NCBI RefSeq assembly: GCF_000429465.1
Contig: NZ_AUBX01000003.1
Coordinates: 1 to 48,541, forward strand
Origin: Algoriphagus vanfongensis DSM 17529
GTDB taxonomy: Bacteria > Bacteroidota > Bacteroidia > Cytophagales > Cyclobacteriaceae
DNA: 48,541 bases
Direction: 5' to 3'
Every line of letters begins with the position of its first letter. Position 1 is the first letter of the stretch. A program made the position numbers and the translations under genes. Positions 26,310 to 36,293 of the stretch are shown here, in pieces. The notes beneath the pieces were generated by a model, which saw only the letters and a program-made list of their open reading frames with translations, had not been told where the DNA came from and did no database searches.

Positions 26310-27392
26310 TTAGTTGATTTGGGTTGGATTCAATGCCGTACCCGGCCTTACTTGTAGTACTCCAGTAGCCAAAACCAACTCCCCTTCTTCAAGTCCTCCA
26401 AGGATTTGAACTTCCGTATCAGTTCTGGTACCTATTTCAACCTCTTTTGCAAGAGCTTTGTTGTCAGGTCCTACCACATAGACCTTGTATCCCTGTAGTT
26501 CAGGGATAATGGACTCGGCAGGTACCATCAGCGCATCTTCAGTCACTTCCAATACAAATCGGATTCGGACATACATTCCTGGAAGAAATCTTCCTTCTTT
26601 ATTCGGACTTTGGGCCCGAAGCTTTAATGTTCTGGTAGCAGCGTCTATCTGAGGCTCAAAAGCATAGACTTCCCCTTTCACTTCGCCAGGAGAGGATTCA
26701 TTGGAAAAATAAATCGGAGCTCCGATCTTCACTTGATTGGCATAGCGCTCCGGGATAGAAAACTCGATTTTGATCGGATCAATATTGACAATACTCGCGA
26801 TCACATCTGTTGTCCCAATGACTGATCCCTCAGACACCATTCTCAAACCCAACTTGCCGTTGAACGGAGCACGAATAACCCGCTTTTCCAATTGAGCTTC
26901 TACCAATTTTAAATCTGACAAGGTCGTATTGTACTGATTCAATACTATATCATATTCCTCCTGGCTGATCGCCTCTCTGGCCAATAGTTGCTTTTGCCTG
27001 TTCTCCTGTGTTTCAAACAATTTCTGAGTGTATTCGAGCCGCTGATATTGAGCCTGTAGCTCATCATCGTCCAAATACAACAAGGGAGTGCCCTTATTCA
27101 CATATTGTCCTTCCTGAAAAGCTATTCTAGTCACCAAACCTGATACCTCTGGGCGAATATTGACTGACTCGTTTGGAAGAATAGTCCCTGTCACCTGCAG
27201 CTGATTTCTCAGAGTCTCCTTTTGCAGTTTGACCACATTGACTGGCAGATCCTGAGGGGTACCTGGACCAGCGCCGGTGGATGTCACGGCATTTTCATTG
27301 ACATTTCTGGTACTCAATCTCGGATAGAGAAACCCGACTACAACGATCAGGATAATAGCGACGATCAATAGGACCTTAGTCTGTTTTTTCAT
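26310..27392 (-). CDS. RND periplasmic adaptor subunit (membrane fusion protein)
   Basis: A 360-residue protein with an N-terminal membrane anchor (VLLIVAIILIVVVGFLYP). A barrel-sandwich/lipoyl half follows (VTRIAFQEGQYVNKGTPLLYLDDDELQAQY), then a short alpha-hairpin (about residues 110-160), the second lipoyl half (RAPFNGKLGLRMVSEGSVIG), a beta-barrel and the membrane-proximal domain. It links the pump to the TolC-like channel. It is first in the operon; no promoter motif was found in the 233-bp upstream gap and no regulator gene is adjacent. Confidence 0.93.
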   Translation of the reverse strand: MKKQTKVLLIVAIILIVVVGFLYPRLSTRNVNENAVTSTGAGPGTPQDLPVNVVKLQKETLRNQLQVTGTILPNESVNIRPEVSGLVTRIAFQEGQYVNKGTPLLYLDDDELQAQYQRLEYTQKLFETQENRQKQLLAREAISQEEYDIVLNQYNTTLSDLKLVEAQLEKRVIRAPFNGKLGLRMVSEGSVIGTTDVIASIVNIDPIKIEFSIPERYANQVKIGAPIYFSNESSPGEVKGEVYAFEPQIDAATRTLKLRAQSPNKEGRFLPGMYVRIRFVLEVTEDALMVPAESIIPELQGYKVYVVGPDNKALAKEVEIGTRTDTEVQILGGLEEGELVLATGVLQVRPGTALNPTQIN

Positions 27393-27625
27393 GAAGAAAA
27401 GTACTGGTTAGGTTTAGAAATGGGCTTTAGGTAAAGCAGGAGATAGATGATAAATACTTATGAAAATCAAACAATTACAGATAGAAGAATTCAAATAAAG
27501 AGGAATTGAAAGTCTTCACACCGCACTGTCAATTAACGAATTTACACAAGCAAATCAAGTAAAATATAAGGAAAAGATACTGAAGGCAAATGGATTCAAC
27601 CAATGGAAAAATACAATGATATCTA

Positions 27626-28708
27626 TCAAAACTTCCAACCTAAGGTACTTTGAATGACATAGTCAAAATTAGTAGCGCCCGCTGTAGGCTGACTGTCATA
27701 GTTCATCGCAGTCCCCACTTGAATGAAGAAATCCTTGAAAATATCATACTTGACATCCACTTTGACATCAGAGCGGGTTCGCTCAGACTGCGACAGACTT
27801 TGATACAATACCATCAAGGCCACCACTTCAAACCCATTGAGACGATACAGTGAAAAATTGGTACTTAATACAAACTCTTCCGAGCGATTGGCCTCCAGCT
27901 CATTGGAGAAATCCTCATGATTGAAATTGAGACCCGTATGGACCATCCAAGTCGTCTTGGGCTTTAAAACCAAATATTTCCCAAACCCAATTTTGGAGTC
28001 CACCCGAAGCCGAATCAACTGCTGCGTATTGCTCAAAAAATTGATCCATCCCAATAGAAACCATTCCTTGGGCAGGTAAACCAGCCCAGTGACACCAGCA
28101 TCGTATCTCCGAATTAAACTCGTGCCACTCTGCTCAGACCGGATCATATTAAATGAACTATTCAATAACCAAGTATTGGCATTGTAAGTCGCATTCCCTT
28201 TGATCGAAAACTGACGAAGTCTATTCGACTTTGCCAAATTAAACCCCATACTCAAGCCTCCACTGAGACGACTGACAAAAGTCTGATTGACATCATAAAA
28301 CAATAAAACATCGCTCTTTTGTGCTTTCAGGGTATCACCCGCTTGGAGTTGGGTTTTTCTGCTTATTCGGTTGCTGGGATTTTGAATCAAAAAGTCAATG
28401 CCACTTTCTGAAAAACCCAGGATCCTAGCCTCATAATGCTCCCCATCTTCCAGTGTCACCAAAAACAAACCCTGTGAAGACAGGTATTTCAGCATATTCC
28501 AATCCACCTGAATGGAAGATTTTGAAAAAGATACATCCATCGTCAACTCTCCTCTTTCCAGAGAGTTGATTTTCCCGACTAAGATTGTTCCATCTTCCAA
28601 TACCAAGGAATCGGGAGATGATTGAGCAACTAGTCTATGGCCTGCATCCAAAAGTAGAAAGGCAGTGAGGAAGATCGCTTTGGAAAACAAACTCACCTCG
28701 CAACGCAA
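27626..28708 (-). CDS. DUF481 outer-membrane protein, second of a tandem pair
   Basis: A 360-residue protein. After a signal segment (FLTAFLLLDAGHRLVAQ) come two short SH3-like beta units that each open with DSLVLEDGTILVGKIN or a variant (about residues 30-130). Residues about 150-360 are amphipathic beta strands ending in an aromatic residue (STLGWKF), as in outer-membrane barrels of the DUF481/YdiY family. The start is a TTG that touches the TAA stop of the upstream paralogue; a GTG four codons later is an alternative. Function unknown; YdiY relatives are described as salt-induced. The gap to the efflux operon (27393-27625) shows no gene. Confidence 0.75.
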   Translation of the reverse strand: MRCEVSLFSKAIFLTAFLLLDAGHRLVAQSSPDSLVLEDGTILVGKINSLERGELTMDVSFSKSSIQVDWNMLKYLSSQGLFLVTLEDGEHYEARILGFSESGIDFLIQNPSNRISRKTQLQAGDTLKAQKSDVLLFYDVNQTFVSRLSGGLSMGFNLAKSNRLRQFSIKGNATYNANTWLLNSSFNMIRSEQSGTSLIRRYDAGVTGLVYLPKEWFLLGWINFLSNTQQLIRLRVDSKIGFGKYLVLKPKTTWMVHTGLNFNHEDFSNELEANRSEEFVLSTNFSLYRLNGFEVVALMVLYQSLSQSERTRSDVKVDVKYDIFKDFFIQVGTAMNYDSQPTAGATNFDYVIQSTLGWKF

Positions 28709-29776
28709 TTAAAGACTCCACCCTACTGTAGTCTGGAAGATATAATCGAGTGTAGTCGCCCCTGCTACTGGCTGATTGTCATAGTTCAACGTAGTACCCA
28801 AGTTGACATAGAAATCATCCAAAAATTCATACTTCACGTCCAGCTTAAAATCTGTTCTGAATCGTCCATTGTCAGTCAAGCTGGGATAAGCCATCACATT
28901 TGTCAAAAGTGTCAGATCTCCAATATCATATAAACTCAGTTCCGTCCCGACAAATGCTTCCCCGGATTGACTGGAAGGAGTATCATCAAAATATTGTTCG
29001 CTGTTTAAGTTGGCTCCGACCTGAAATCCAAAATAAGACTTATTGGTATGGACGACGTATTTACCAACACCGACCTGATTACCAACCCTCGCTTTGATCA
29101 GCTGCTCGGTATTAGATAGGTAAGTGAGGTTATACATCAAGAAAAAGTCCCTTGGGAGGAAATACGTAAAGGACAAGTTGGCATCTGTTCTTTTGGTGGG
29201 CTCTACTTCATCCTGAGTCGATCTCAAGCTATTGAAAGAAGAACTCAATTTCCAGCGGTCTGCCAGATATCCTAGGCTACTTCGCACATTAAATGTAGTC
29301 AGGTTATTCGCCTTGGTAAGACTCCAACCCAGATCTATACTGGCTGATAAGCGGCTCCAAAACCCTTCATCCAAAGCATTGAGATAAACTACCTCGTTCA
29401 AAGGAACGATGATAGATTCTGAGCCTTCTGTATCTTCTGAAATTTCCTTTTTCTTTAGTCGAATCAAGGATTCAGGGTCATAGTAAGTGATCTGAATGGT
29501 GCTATCTGACACACTTTTGATCTTCCCATTATAGCGGTGACTATTGGCGAGTGTAATCAGATAATTTGTTTTGGATTTGATGGAGACCAGCTCATCCCAC
29601 TTGGCTTTGAAATCACTATCCGAATAGTCTGTCTCGATAGTGATCACTCCTTTGTCCATGCTTTTGATCTCACCGACGATGATATCTTTATTTTTAAAAA
29701 TCAAAGAATCAGTCTGTGCTTTTGCCAAAGTGACCATCCCCACTATCAGAATAAAAAAGAGTAAGAGTTTTTTCAT
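28709..29776 (-). CDS. DUF481 outer-membrane protein, first of a tandem pair
   Basis: A 355-residue paralogue of the next gene, with the same plan: signal peptide (MKKLLLFFILIVGMVTLAKAQ), a start DSLIFKNKDIIVGEIKSMDKG, two SH3-like units, then a DUF481-type barrel ending FQTTVGWSL. Both proteins share the closing pattern Y(D/N)(N/S)QP(T/V)AGATN/TLDY before the last strand, showing tandem duplication. The genes abut without any gap and must be co-transcribed. Function unknown; outer-membrane location inferred. Confidence 0.75.
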   Translation of the reverse strand: MKKLLLFFILIVGMVTLAKAQTDSLIFKNKDIIVGEIKSMDKGVITIETDYSDSDFKAKWDELVSIKSKTNYLITLANSHRYNGKIKSVSDSTIQITYYDPESLIRLKKKEISEDTEGSESIIVPLNEVVYLNALDEGFWSRLSASIDLGWSLTKANNLTTFNVRSSLGYLADRWKLSSSFNSLRSTQDEVEPTKRTDANLSFTYFLPRDFFLMYNLTYLSNTEQLIKARVGNQVGVGKYVVHTNKSYFGFQVGANLNSEQYFDDTPSSQSGEAFVGTELSLYDIGDLTLLTNVMAYPSLTDNGRFRTDFKLDVKYEFLDDFYVNLGTTLNYDNQPVAGATTLDYIFQTTVGWSL

Positions 29777-29811
29777 AAAACAAATCGGTTTAAAAGGAAT
29801 ATGGCTAAAAT

Positions 29812-29846
29812 AAAAAAAGCACCCCTAAAAGAGGTGCTTTTCTATG
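29812..29846 (-). terminator. Terminator of the TonB-dependent receptor gene
   Basis: A 9-bp stem (aaaagcacc 29815-29823, ggtgctttt 29833-29841) with a 9-nt loop, followed by T residues in the minus direction, 20 nt after the receptor stop codon. Confidence 0.75.
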
Positions 29847-29860
29847 TTTTTTATCGATTA

Positions 29861-32800
29861 TCAATTGAAAATGTATCGAATACCAAATTGCATGCTCCAG
29901 GTAGTTCCAAAGCCAGAGGCATTTTGGAATGGAGTAGTTGGCAATTGATTAGACACTCTGTTCATGATCACATTTGGAGCTGTAGTCACAGAACCAGATC
30001 TTGTCAATAGATTCTGAGCATTGTTCATGCTGTTTTGGATACCCCAATCACTGTTCAACAAGTTGCCAAAGTTGACAATATCCAAGGAAAGCTGAAGCGT
30101 GTTTTTGTTTTCACCGATGTTAGTAAAGACATCTTGAAGAACTCTGACATCGAATCTGTTCAACCATGGTTCCAAGAATCCATTTCTAGGCAAGTAGTCA
30201 CCTCTGTATTCGTCCAGTCCATTTTCAGAAACAAAAGTATCAAACGCTTGTCTTTGCTCTTCAGCAGTGAATACGACATTGCCATCAGATACGATATCTA
30301 CAAAATTCAATTCCGCAGAATTTTCCGGCAAGTAGATCAAGTCAGCATTGACACCATCTCCATTGTAATCATTGCTGAAAGTATAGGAGAATCTACCCTG
30401 ATGAGATCCATTGTAATATACACCTACTGTTGTGGCCAATTTACCATATTCGATTTTGTAGCTCAAGTTCGCCATCACTCTGTGAGGGATTGCATAATTG
30501 GAAAGCCACAATCTCTGATCATTTGGATTATTGATATTTGGAGAAGCTCCCCACGCTGAACTTGCATTAGACCCTGCATTGGCAGATACTTCTTTCGCAG
30601 TGGAATAAGTATAATAAACTGAACCTGTCAAGCCTTTGACGTCCAAAACAGAAAGTCCTACGGTCGCACTGAAAGCGTTACCTTTCAAGCTAGTATTGGT
30701 CAAAACTGTAGCATTGTTTGCGCCCAAAGCTGGGTTGTAAGTGATGTCATCAGAATCCAAAACCACTTCTCTATCATCACCTGCAGCGTTCATAGTATTT
30801 GGTGATGTCGCTCTGTTTGCTCCAAACTGGAATACTCCGTTGATATCTTTTGTATAAAGGAGATCAGTAGTCAACAACAATGGAGTATTTGGAATTGCCA
30901 ATTCAGCGCCCAAACTACTTCTCCATACCATTGGCATTTTGAACTCATCATCTACCAAGGCAAAAGAACCAGGAGCTCCTTCTTCAGGGTTTTTGATAAA
31001 CACATCTTCTGCACCAGCAGGAGGATTTTCTACATAGTAATATTGCTCTGGCTGGAACGTTACATTTCCGATCCAATCAGCAATTTGCTCGTAATTTCCT
31101 GGCTCTACGTTGTTTTGAAGAACACCAGCTCCAGTTGGCATGTTGGTCAACCAAACAAATGGAACACGACCTGAGAACACACCGGTACCACCTCTAAGGA
31201 CGAAGCTTCTGTCACCGTTTACGTCATAGTTGAATCCGAATCTCGGAGAAACCATCAATCTTGATTTTGGCCAAGCTCCAGAGTCATAGTTTTTCGGATT
31301 TCCATCCACATCTTGGAACGTCAACGCATTGATAGAAGGATTTGGAGTCAAATCATTCATGTAGATTGGCAGCTCAGCTCTCACACCTAGGGTCAAAGCC
31401 AATTTATCAGATGCCTGATATCTATCTTGGAAATACAAAGAAGCCAAACCAAAGTTCACTCTCGCATAAGTTTCCTGACCTTCGTAAGGATAAGTCAAGC
31501 CGAACATAATCGGTGCTACTTCTTCAGGAGTACCTGTGGTCAAGAAGTCTTCTACAGTCAGATATCTGTAGTAGGAGGTACCCATTCTCACATAAGAGTT
31601 ACCAAACTTCTGCACTTCGAATGCTGCACCAGCAGTGAAGGTGTGTTTCCCTTGCACATAGGTCAAGTTGTTGATGAAGGAGAAGTTGTCATTGACTACG
31701 TCATTGTTATAAGAGAACAATTCAGTACCAAAACTCATGTAGTTGTTTCCGTTAGGATCTCCATCCCAAATATCCACAAATGGGAAAAGCTGACTGCTAG
31801 GAGTAGTTCTTCTATCTTGGATTTTGGAGTAGGTTGCCAAAAACTGGTTGGAAACAGAGCTCGAAAAGTAACTGTTCAATTCAGCAGTGATAGATCTTAC
31901 AGAGTTTTCAAATCCGTAGTTACCATTTTCAAAAGTAATGGAGTTTTGAGACACACGGTTTGTTCCTGATCTAGGTCTAGGGCCAGAGCTTCCATTTGCC
32001 ACTTGGTTGGAAGTACCCACCACTTGATTGTATCTCACAGCTAGTTTGTGCTTGTTGCTGATGTTCCAGTCAATTCTAGCCAAAATCTTGTTGCTGTAAT
32101 CTTTTGCTTCGCTAGCATACCCTTCGTATCTACCAGGATCATATCCCCATACGTTGATCAAGTGATTTCTCACGGCCTCAAGGTCAGACACAGTAGTTCT
32201 GGCGATGTTGTTTTCTGGATCAGCGACACCGTCAGTAGAAGGTCTCCAAAGGTTCACTCCAGAAGCATTTCCGCCTGTATTTTCTTCTCTTTCGAAGTTG
32301 GCGAAGAAGAACAATTTGTTTTTAATGATCGGTCCGCCCAATCTGAATCCAAAGTTATTGGTGGCAGCATCTACAGCTTCCAGCTCATTGTCTCCGATTT
32401 TCTTTCCTTGGAGACCTTGATTTTTCATGAAGTAGTAAGCAGATCCTTGGAAAGTATTGGTACCTGATCTAGTCACAGCATTGATACCAGCACCGGTGAA
32501 GCCTGACTGAGTCACATCAAAAGGAGCGATGTTGACGGAGATTTCTTCAATCGCATCCAAGGAGATCGGCTGGGAATTTCCACCTGGAAGAGGATTGCTA
32601 CTCAAGCCAAATCCATTGTTGAAGTTAGCACCATCCACTTGGAAGTTATTATATCGAGCATCTCTACCGGCAAAAGAGTTTCCACTTGCCTGCGGTGTAA
32701 GACGGGTAAATTCCGTCACACTTCTATTGACCTGAGGAAGGTTTGCCAACTGCTCATTGCTGACGTTGGTAGAAGTACCTGTTCTGTTTGAGTCAAATTC

Positions 32801-33187
32801 AGAAGATTTGGATCCAGTGATCACTACTTCAGAAAGCTCAGTGCTGTCATCAGAAAGTGTCACAGAAAGACCATAAGGCTCGCCTAGTCTAAGGACGATT
32901 CCTGAATAAGATTGAGTTTGGAACCCAATAAAACTAACCTGTACGGTATAAGGACCACCGATACGAAGATTAGGAAGATTAAAACGTCCCTCCAAATTGG
33001 AAACCGCACCATATCTGGTACCTGAAGGTTCGTGAGTAGCGACTACATTTGCCCCTGGCAAAGCCTCTCCTTGAGCGTCCACTACCTGCCCTTGCAAGGA
33101 ACTGGTAGTAACCTGAGCTTCAGCTATGCCAATCCCTACGAATAGGAACAACATACCTAGAATAATGCTTGGTAAAATTTGCCTCAT
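29861..33187 (-). CDS. TonB-dependent receptor, Oar-like, with carboxypeptidase-regulatory domain
   Basis: I place the start at 33187 (MRQILPSIILGMLFLFVGIG, a clear signal peptide ending AEAQ), giving about 1108 residues; the longer frame to 33298 lacks signal character and runs across the promoter. After cleavage comes a CarboxypepD_reg-like domain (LQGQVVDAQGEALPGANVV ... GRFNLPNLRIGGPY, residues about 25-110), then a plug region (RDARYNNFQVDGANFNN, AGINAVTRSGTN) and a large barrel ending in an aromatic residue (GIRYIFN). This plan matches Oar-type receptors of Bacteroidota. No SusD gene is adjacent, so it is not a classic polysaccharide-utilisation pair. Ligand unknown. Confidence 0.88.
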   Translation of the reverse strand: MRQILPSIILGMLFLFVGIGIAEAQVTTSSLQGQVVDAQGEALPGANVVATHEPSGTRYGAVSNLEGRFNLPNLRIGGPYTVQVSFIGFQTQSYSGIVLRLGEPYGLSVTLSDDSTELSEVVITGSKSSEFDSNRTGTSTNVSNEQLANLPQVNRSVTEFTRLTPQASGNSFAGRDARYNNFQVDGANFNNGFGLSSNPLPGGNSQPISLDAIEEISVNIAPFDVTQSGFTGAGINAVTRSGTNTFQGSAYYFMKNQGLQGKKIGDNELEAVDAATNNFGFRLGGPIIKNKLFFFANFEREENTGGNASGVNLWRPSTDGVADPENNIARTTVSDLEAVRNHLINVWGYDPGRYEGYASEAKDYSNKILARIDWNISNKHKLAVRYNQVVGTSNQVANGSSGPRPRSGTNRVSQNSITFENGNYGFENSVRSITAELNSYFSSSVSNQFLATYSKIQDRRTTPSSQLFPFVDIWDGDPNGNNYMSFGTELFSYNNDVVNDNFSFINNLTYVQGKHTFTAGAAFEVQKFGNSYVRMGTSYYRYLTVEDFLTTGTPEEVAPIMFGLTYPYEGQETYARVNFGLASLYFQDRYQASDKLALTLGVRAELPIYMNDLTPNPSINALTFQDVDGNPKNYDSGAWPKSRLMVSPRFGFNYDVNGDRSFVLRGGTGVFSGRVPFVWLTNMPTGAGVLQNNVEPGNYEQIADWIGNVTFQPEQYYYVENPPAGAEDVFIKNPEEGAPGSFALVDDEFKMPMVWRSSLGAELAIPNTPLLLTTDLLYTKDINGVFQFGANRATSPNTMNAAGDDREVVLDSDDITYNPALGANNATVLTNTSLKGNAFSATVGLSVLDVKGLTGSVYYTYSTAKEVSANAGSNASSAWGASPNINNPNDQRLWLSNYAIPHRVMANLSYKIEYGKLATTVGVYYNGSHQGRFSYTFSNDYNGDGVNADLIYLPENSAELNFVDIVSDGNVVFTAEEQRQAFDTFVSENGLDEYRGDYLPRNGFLEPWLNRFDVRVLQDVFTNIGENKNTLQLSLDIVNFGNLLNSDWGIQNSMNNAQNLLTRSGSVTTAPNVIMNRVSNQLPTTPFQNASGFGTTWSMQFGIRYIFN

Positions 33188-33232
33188 AATTTTTTGTTTT
33201 TGTAAGAGTTGGTTTTGAAAATAATTTCGATG

Positions 33233-33240
33233 CAAAGGTA
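33233..33240 (-). promoter_or_regulatory. Putative -7 element for the TonB-dependent receptor
   Basis: On the minus strand TACCTTTG fits TAnnTTTG, 45 nt upstream of the revised ATG. No TTG was found at the -33 distance. The rest of 33241-33500 is AT-rich with no gene. Confidence 0.45.
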
Positions 33241-33501
33241 AATTTGATCGGCAGGTTATTGGGGTACTTTTCGTTAAGTTTCGATCCCCTAATTTCACAT
33301 TTTTTAACAGAAAATTAATATTGAAAGCCGATTTTTACGGGCATTATTTCAATAAATCCAAAAATAAAATGAGATCCATTTTGAAATTGTGCTGTTTTGA
33401 CTAATAAAAAATAAGTTTATTTAACACAAGCGAAATAAGCAATCGACCCCCTGACTTTTTGCCAAAGCACAGGATTTCCAGCATAAACTGATGTTTCGAC
33501 T

Positions 33502-33509
33502 TATATTTG
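33502..33509 (+). promoter_or_regulatory. Putative -7 element for the lysoplasmalogenase gene
   Basis: TATATTTG is an exact TAnnTTTG match, 25 nt before the TTG start. No good -33 TTG is present at the right distance. Confidence 0.45.
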
Positions 33510-33534
33510 GGCAAACCCTACATTCCCGTTTGCA

Positions 33535-34221
33535 TTGAAGAATAAAAATATCATTTGGCTCTATGTCTTTTTAATGGCTTCCATCCTGCATCTTTCCTTT
33601 TTGATGGAAGGACTGCATAGCTACCTCTTCTACAGTAAGCCTATCATCCTGCTCAGTCTGATCATTTACTTCTATCAGATTAGCAAGCCCATCGCTTGGA
33701 CATTACTTTCCAAAGCAACTCTAGGGGCGCTGATTTTCTCCTGGATTGGAGATATACTCCTGCTATGGGATCGGTTTTTTGTTTTTGGATTAGGGGCATT
33801 TATGATGGCGCACATCTGCTACATCATCGCCTTCAAGATCGGCCAAAGAAATCCAGGAAAGATCTCAGACGTCAACTTTATCAAGACTTTCTTCAGAAAT
33901 CTCCCCATCTACATCCTGGCTGCACTTACGTTTTATCTGATCAATCCCAGCCTCGGCCCTCTCAAAATCCCTGTCATCATCTATATCATCGTCATCGCGA
34001 GTATGGCCACTACAGCTACAGAGCGATATGGAAAGTGCAATCCTGCGTCTTTTTGGCAAGTATTCATCGGGGCAGTCTTTTTCCTGATCTCAGACAGCGT
34101 CCTTGCTGTGAACAAATTCTACCAGCATTTCGAAGAAGCAGGCGTGATCGTCATGGGCACCTACTGTATCGCCCAGCTATTGATCGTCATGGGCATCCGG
34201 TCACATCTGATCAATCCATAA
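33535..34221 (+). CDS. YhhN/TMEM86-family lysoplasmalogenase
   Basis: A 228-residue protein made of about eight membrane segments (examples ILLSLIIYFYQIS, IYILAALTFYLI). It carries family features YSKPIILLSL, FSWIGDILLLW and FFLISDSVLAVNKF, where the conserved Asp residues are the proposed catalytic ones. YhhN/TMEM86 proteins cleave the vinyl-ether bond of lysoplasmalogens; the actual substrate in an aerobic Bacteroidota is uncertain. The frame begins with TTG at 33535; a downstream ATG (MASILHLSF) would cut the first helix, and the -7 match at 33502 fits the TTG. Confidence 0.8.
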   Translation: MKNKNIIWLYVFLMASILHLSFLMEGLHSYLFYSKPIILLSLIIYFYQISKPIAWTLLSKATLGALIFSWIGDILLLWDRFFVFGLGAFMMAHICYIIAFKIGQRNPGKISDVNFIKTFFRNLPIYILAALTFYLINPSLGPLKIPVIIYIIVIASMATTATERYGKCNPASFWQVFIGAVFFLISDSVLAVNKFYQHFEEAGVIVMGTYCIAQLLIVMGIRSHLINP

Positions 34222-34245
34222 AAAAGCCGCTTTAGAGCGGCTTTT
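34221..34245. terminator. Bidirectional terminator between lysoplasmalogenase and aspS
   Basis: A 10-bp perfect stem (aaaagccgct 34222-34231, agcggctttt 34236-34245) with loop ttag, between two convergent genes and flanked by A- and T-tracts. Confidence 0.85.
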
Positions 34246-34247
34246 GG

Positions 34248-36002
34248 TTATTTTTTCAATGCTAGCTGGATAGACAGTTCTTCGAGCTGATCTGCTGCGA
34301 TGGAGCTAGGAGAATCTATCATCACATCTCTTCCCGAATTGTTTTTAGGGAAAGCAATATAATCTCGAATCGAGTCCGAACCTCCAAAAATCGCACACAA
34401 ACGATCAAACCCAAATGCAATCCCTCCGTGTGGAGGAGCTCCATATTCAAATGCTTCCATCAAGAATCCAAATTGCTTCTGAGCTTCTTCATCGCTGAAC
34501 CCTAGATGCTTGAACATTAATTTTTGAGTAGCCTTGTCATGGATTCGGATAGATCCACCACCTATCTCCACTCCATTGATCACCAAATCATAAGCATTGG
34601 CTCTCACTGAACCTGGATCTGTCTCTAGCAAGTCAATATCCTCCTTTTTGGGAGATGTAAATGGATGGTGCATCGCATGATATCTCTGGGTCTCATCATC
34701 CCACTCAAATAGTGGAAAATCCACCACCCAAAGTGGTTTGAAAACAGTTCGGTCCCGAAGTCCCAAATCCTCTCCCATTTTCAAACGTAGCTCAGAAAGT
34801 TGCTTTCTGACCGTTTTGGCATCGCCACTCAGAATAAGCATCAAATCACCCGGCTCAGCATCAAATGCAGTAGCCCAGGCCTGTAGATCCTCCGCAGTAT
34901 AAAACTTATCCACTGTAGATTTGATAGATCCATCTGCATTGTATTTGGCATAGACCATCCCCTTAGCACCGATTTGAGGTCTTTTGACCCATTCAGTCAG
35001 CGCATCCAGCTGTTTTCTGGTATATTCAGCAGCACCTTTGGCACAGATACCCACGACCAGTTCAGCGCTGTCAAAAATCCCAAACCCTTTACCTTGAGCC
35101 ACCTCATTCAATTCGACGAATTTCATGTCAAAACGAAGATCGGGCTTGTCATTTCCATAATATTTCATGGCATCTGCAAAAGTCATACGCTTGACTTCTT
35201 CCAGCTCCACACCTTTGACTTCTCTGAAGAGATGCTTTGTAAGGCCTTCGAAAGTGCTCAAAATATCCTCCTGATCTACAAAAGACATTTCACAGTCTAT
35301 CTGCGTAAACTCAGGCTGACGATCGGCTCTCAGATCTTCGTCTCTAAAACACTTGACAATCTGAAAATATCTATCAAAGCCGGAAACCATCAATAGCTGC
35401 TTAAATGTCTGAGGCGACTGAGGGAGCGCATAGAATTCACCAGGATTAGTTCGGCTAGGCACCACAAAATCCCGCGCCCCTTCTGGAGTGGACTTGATCA
35501 AAACGGGTGTTTCCACCTCGATGAAATTCTCCGCATCCATATACTTGCGCGTCTCTTGCATCATCCGATGTCTGAGCTGGAGCTTTTCACGAACGACCCC
35601 TCTTCTCAAATCAAGGTAGCGGTATTTCATCCGAAGGTCATCTCCTCCATCCGTCTCATCTTCGATGATAAACGGAGGAACTTTCGCTGCATTGAGTACC
35701 GTGAGTTCGGTTACTTTCACCTCAATACTACCTGTCGGAATCTTATCATTTTTGGAAGTACGCTCGATGACCGTGCCAGCAGCCTGTACTACAAATTCGC
35801 GCCCAAGCTGAGCAGCTTTTTCCAAAAGAGCTTTGTCAGTACTCCCTTCCTCAAAAATTAATTGGGTGACACCGTACCTATCTCTCAAATCAACCCAAAT
35901 CAAACCACCTTTATTGCGGACACGCTGAACCCATCCAGCTAATTTGACTTCTTGATTGACGTTTTCTAGGCGTAATTCACCACAGGAATGCGATCTGAGC
36001 AT
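34248..36002 (-). CDS. aspS: Aspartyl-tRNA synthetase
   Basis: A 584-residue bacterial-type AspRS. An N-terminal OB-fold anticodon-binding domain (about residues 1-110, [26 protein letters not shown]) precedes a class II catalytic core with the motif 2 region [16 protein letters not shown] (near 217) and motif 3 GIAFGFDRL (near 530). The bacterial GAD-type insertion lies between (about 290-420). It charges tRNA-Asp (anticodon GUC). This deserves note because the two tRNA-like RNAs at 9186-9904 show a GTC anticodon position; no direct link is shown. Confidence 0.97.
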   Translation of the reverse strand: MLRSHSCGELRLENVNQEVKLAGWVQRVRNKGGLIWVDLRDRYGVTQLIFEEGSTDKALLEKAAQLGREFVVQAAGTVIERTSKNDKIPTGSIEVKVTELTVLNAAKVPPFIIEDETDGGDDLRMKYRYLDLRRGVVREKLQLRHRMMQETRKYMDAENFIEVETPVLIKSTPEGARDFVVPSRTNPGEFYALPQSPQTFKQLLMVSGFDRYFQIVKCFRDEDLRADRQPEFTQIDCEMSFVDQEDILSTFEGLTKHLFREVKGVELEEVKRMTFADAMKYYGNDKPDLRFDMKFVELNEVAQGKGFGIFDSAELVVGICAKGAAEYTRKQLDALTEWVKRPQIGAKGMVYAKYNADGSIKSTVDKFYTAEDLQAWATAFDAEPGDLMLILSGDAKTVRKQLSELRLKMGEDLGLRDRTVFKPLWVVDFPLFEWDDETQRYHAMHHPFTSPKKEDIDLLETDPGSVRANAYDLVINGVEIGGGSIRIHDKATQKLMFKHLGFSDEEAQKQFGFLMEAFEYGAPPHGGIAFGFDRLCAIFGGSDSIRDYIAFPKNNSGRDVMIDSPSSIAADQLEELSIQLALKK

Positions 36003-36028
36003 AATTGAGTAATAATTTTTTAGAGCGT

Positions 36029-36036
36029 CAAAGATA
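36029..36036 (-). promoter_or_regulatory. Putative -7 element for aspS
   Basis: On the minus strand TATCTTTG fits TAnnTTTG, 26 nt upstream of the aspS ATG. No clear -33 TTG. The gap 36003-36293 also holds a 7-bp inverted repeat (tgcccga 36043, tcgggca 36096) and no gene. Confidence 0.4.
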
Positions 36037-36293
36037 AATAAATGCCCGAGAGTTAGCCATCATTCTTTTGTTTGATTGGAATAAAAACCTGGAAATCGGG
36101 CAAGTAAATCCTCTTTGTTGCGTTAAGTATGTATATTCAAAAATCTTTTGAAATAAAACAGGCCGTATAGAAAGAGAAAGGGAACAGTTATTGCAGCGAG
36201 ACAAGGGTCGAAATCCTTCTGAAATTTGCAATTAAGGGCCTTTTTAGCTTGCTTGAAGGTTAATTCGAATCCTGTAACACTTATTGCCCCATT

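Noticed and set aside
33188..33298. Longer N-terminus of the TonB-dependent receptor
   Set aside because: The extra 37 residues have no signal-peptide character and cross the likely promoter; the start at 33187 yields a standard signal peptide.
36043..36102. Inverted repeat tgcccga/tcgggca upstream of aspS as a T-box or riboswitch
   Set aside because: It lies upstream of the likely -7 element (36029-36036), has a 46-nt loop, and no T-box motif or terminator is visible.
36240..36285. tRNA T-arm-like string near TTAATTCGAATCC
   Set aside because: The flanks do not pair as a T-stem, and no acceptor, D or anticodon arm can be built around it.
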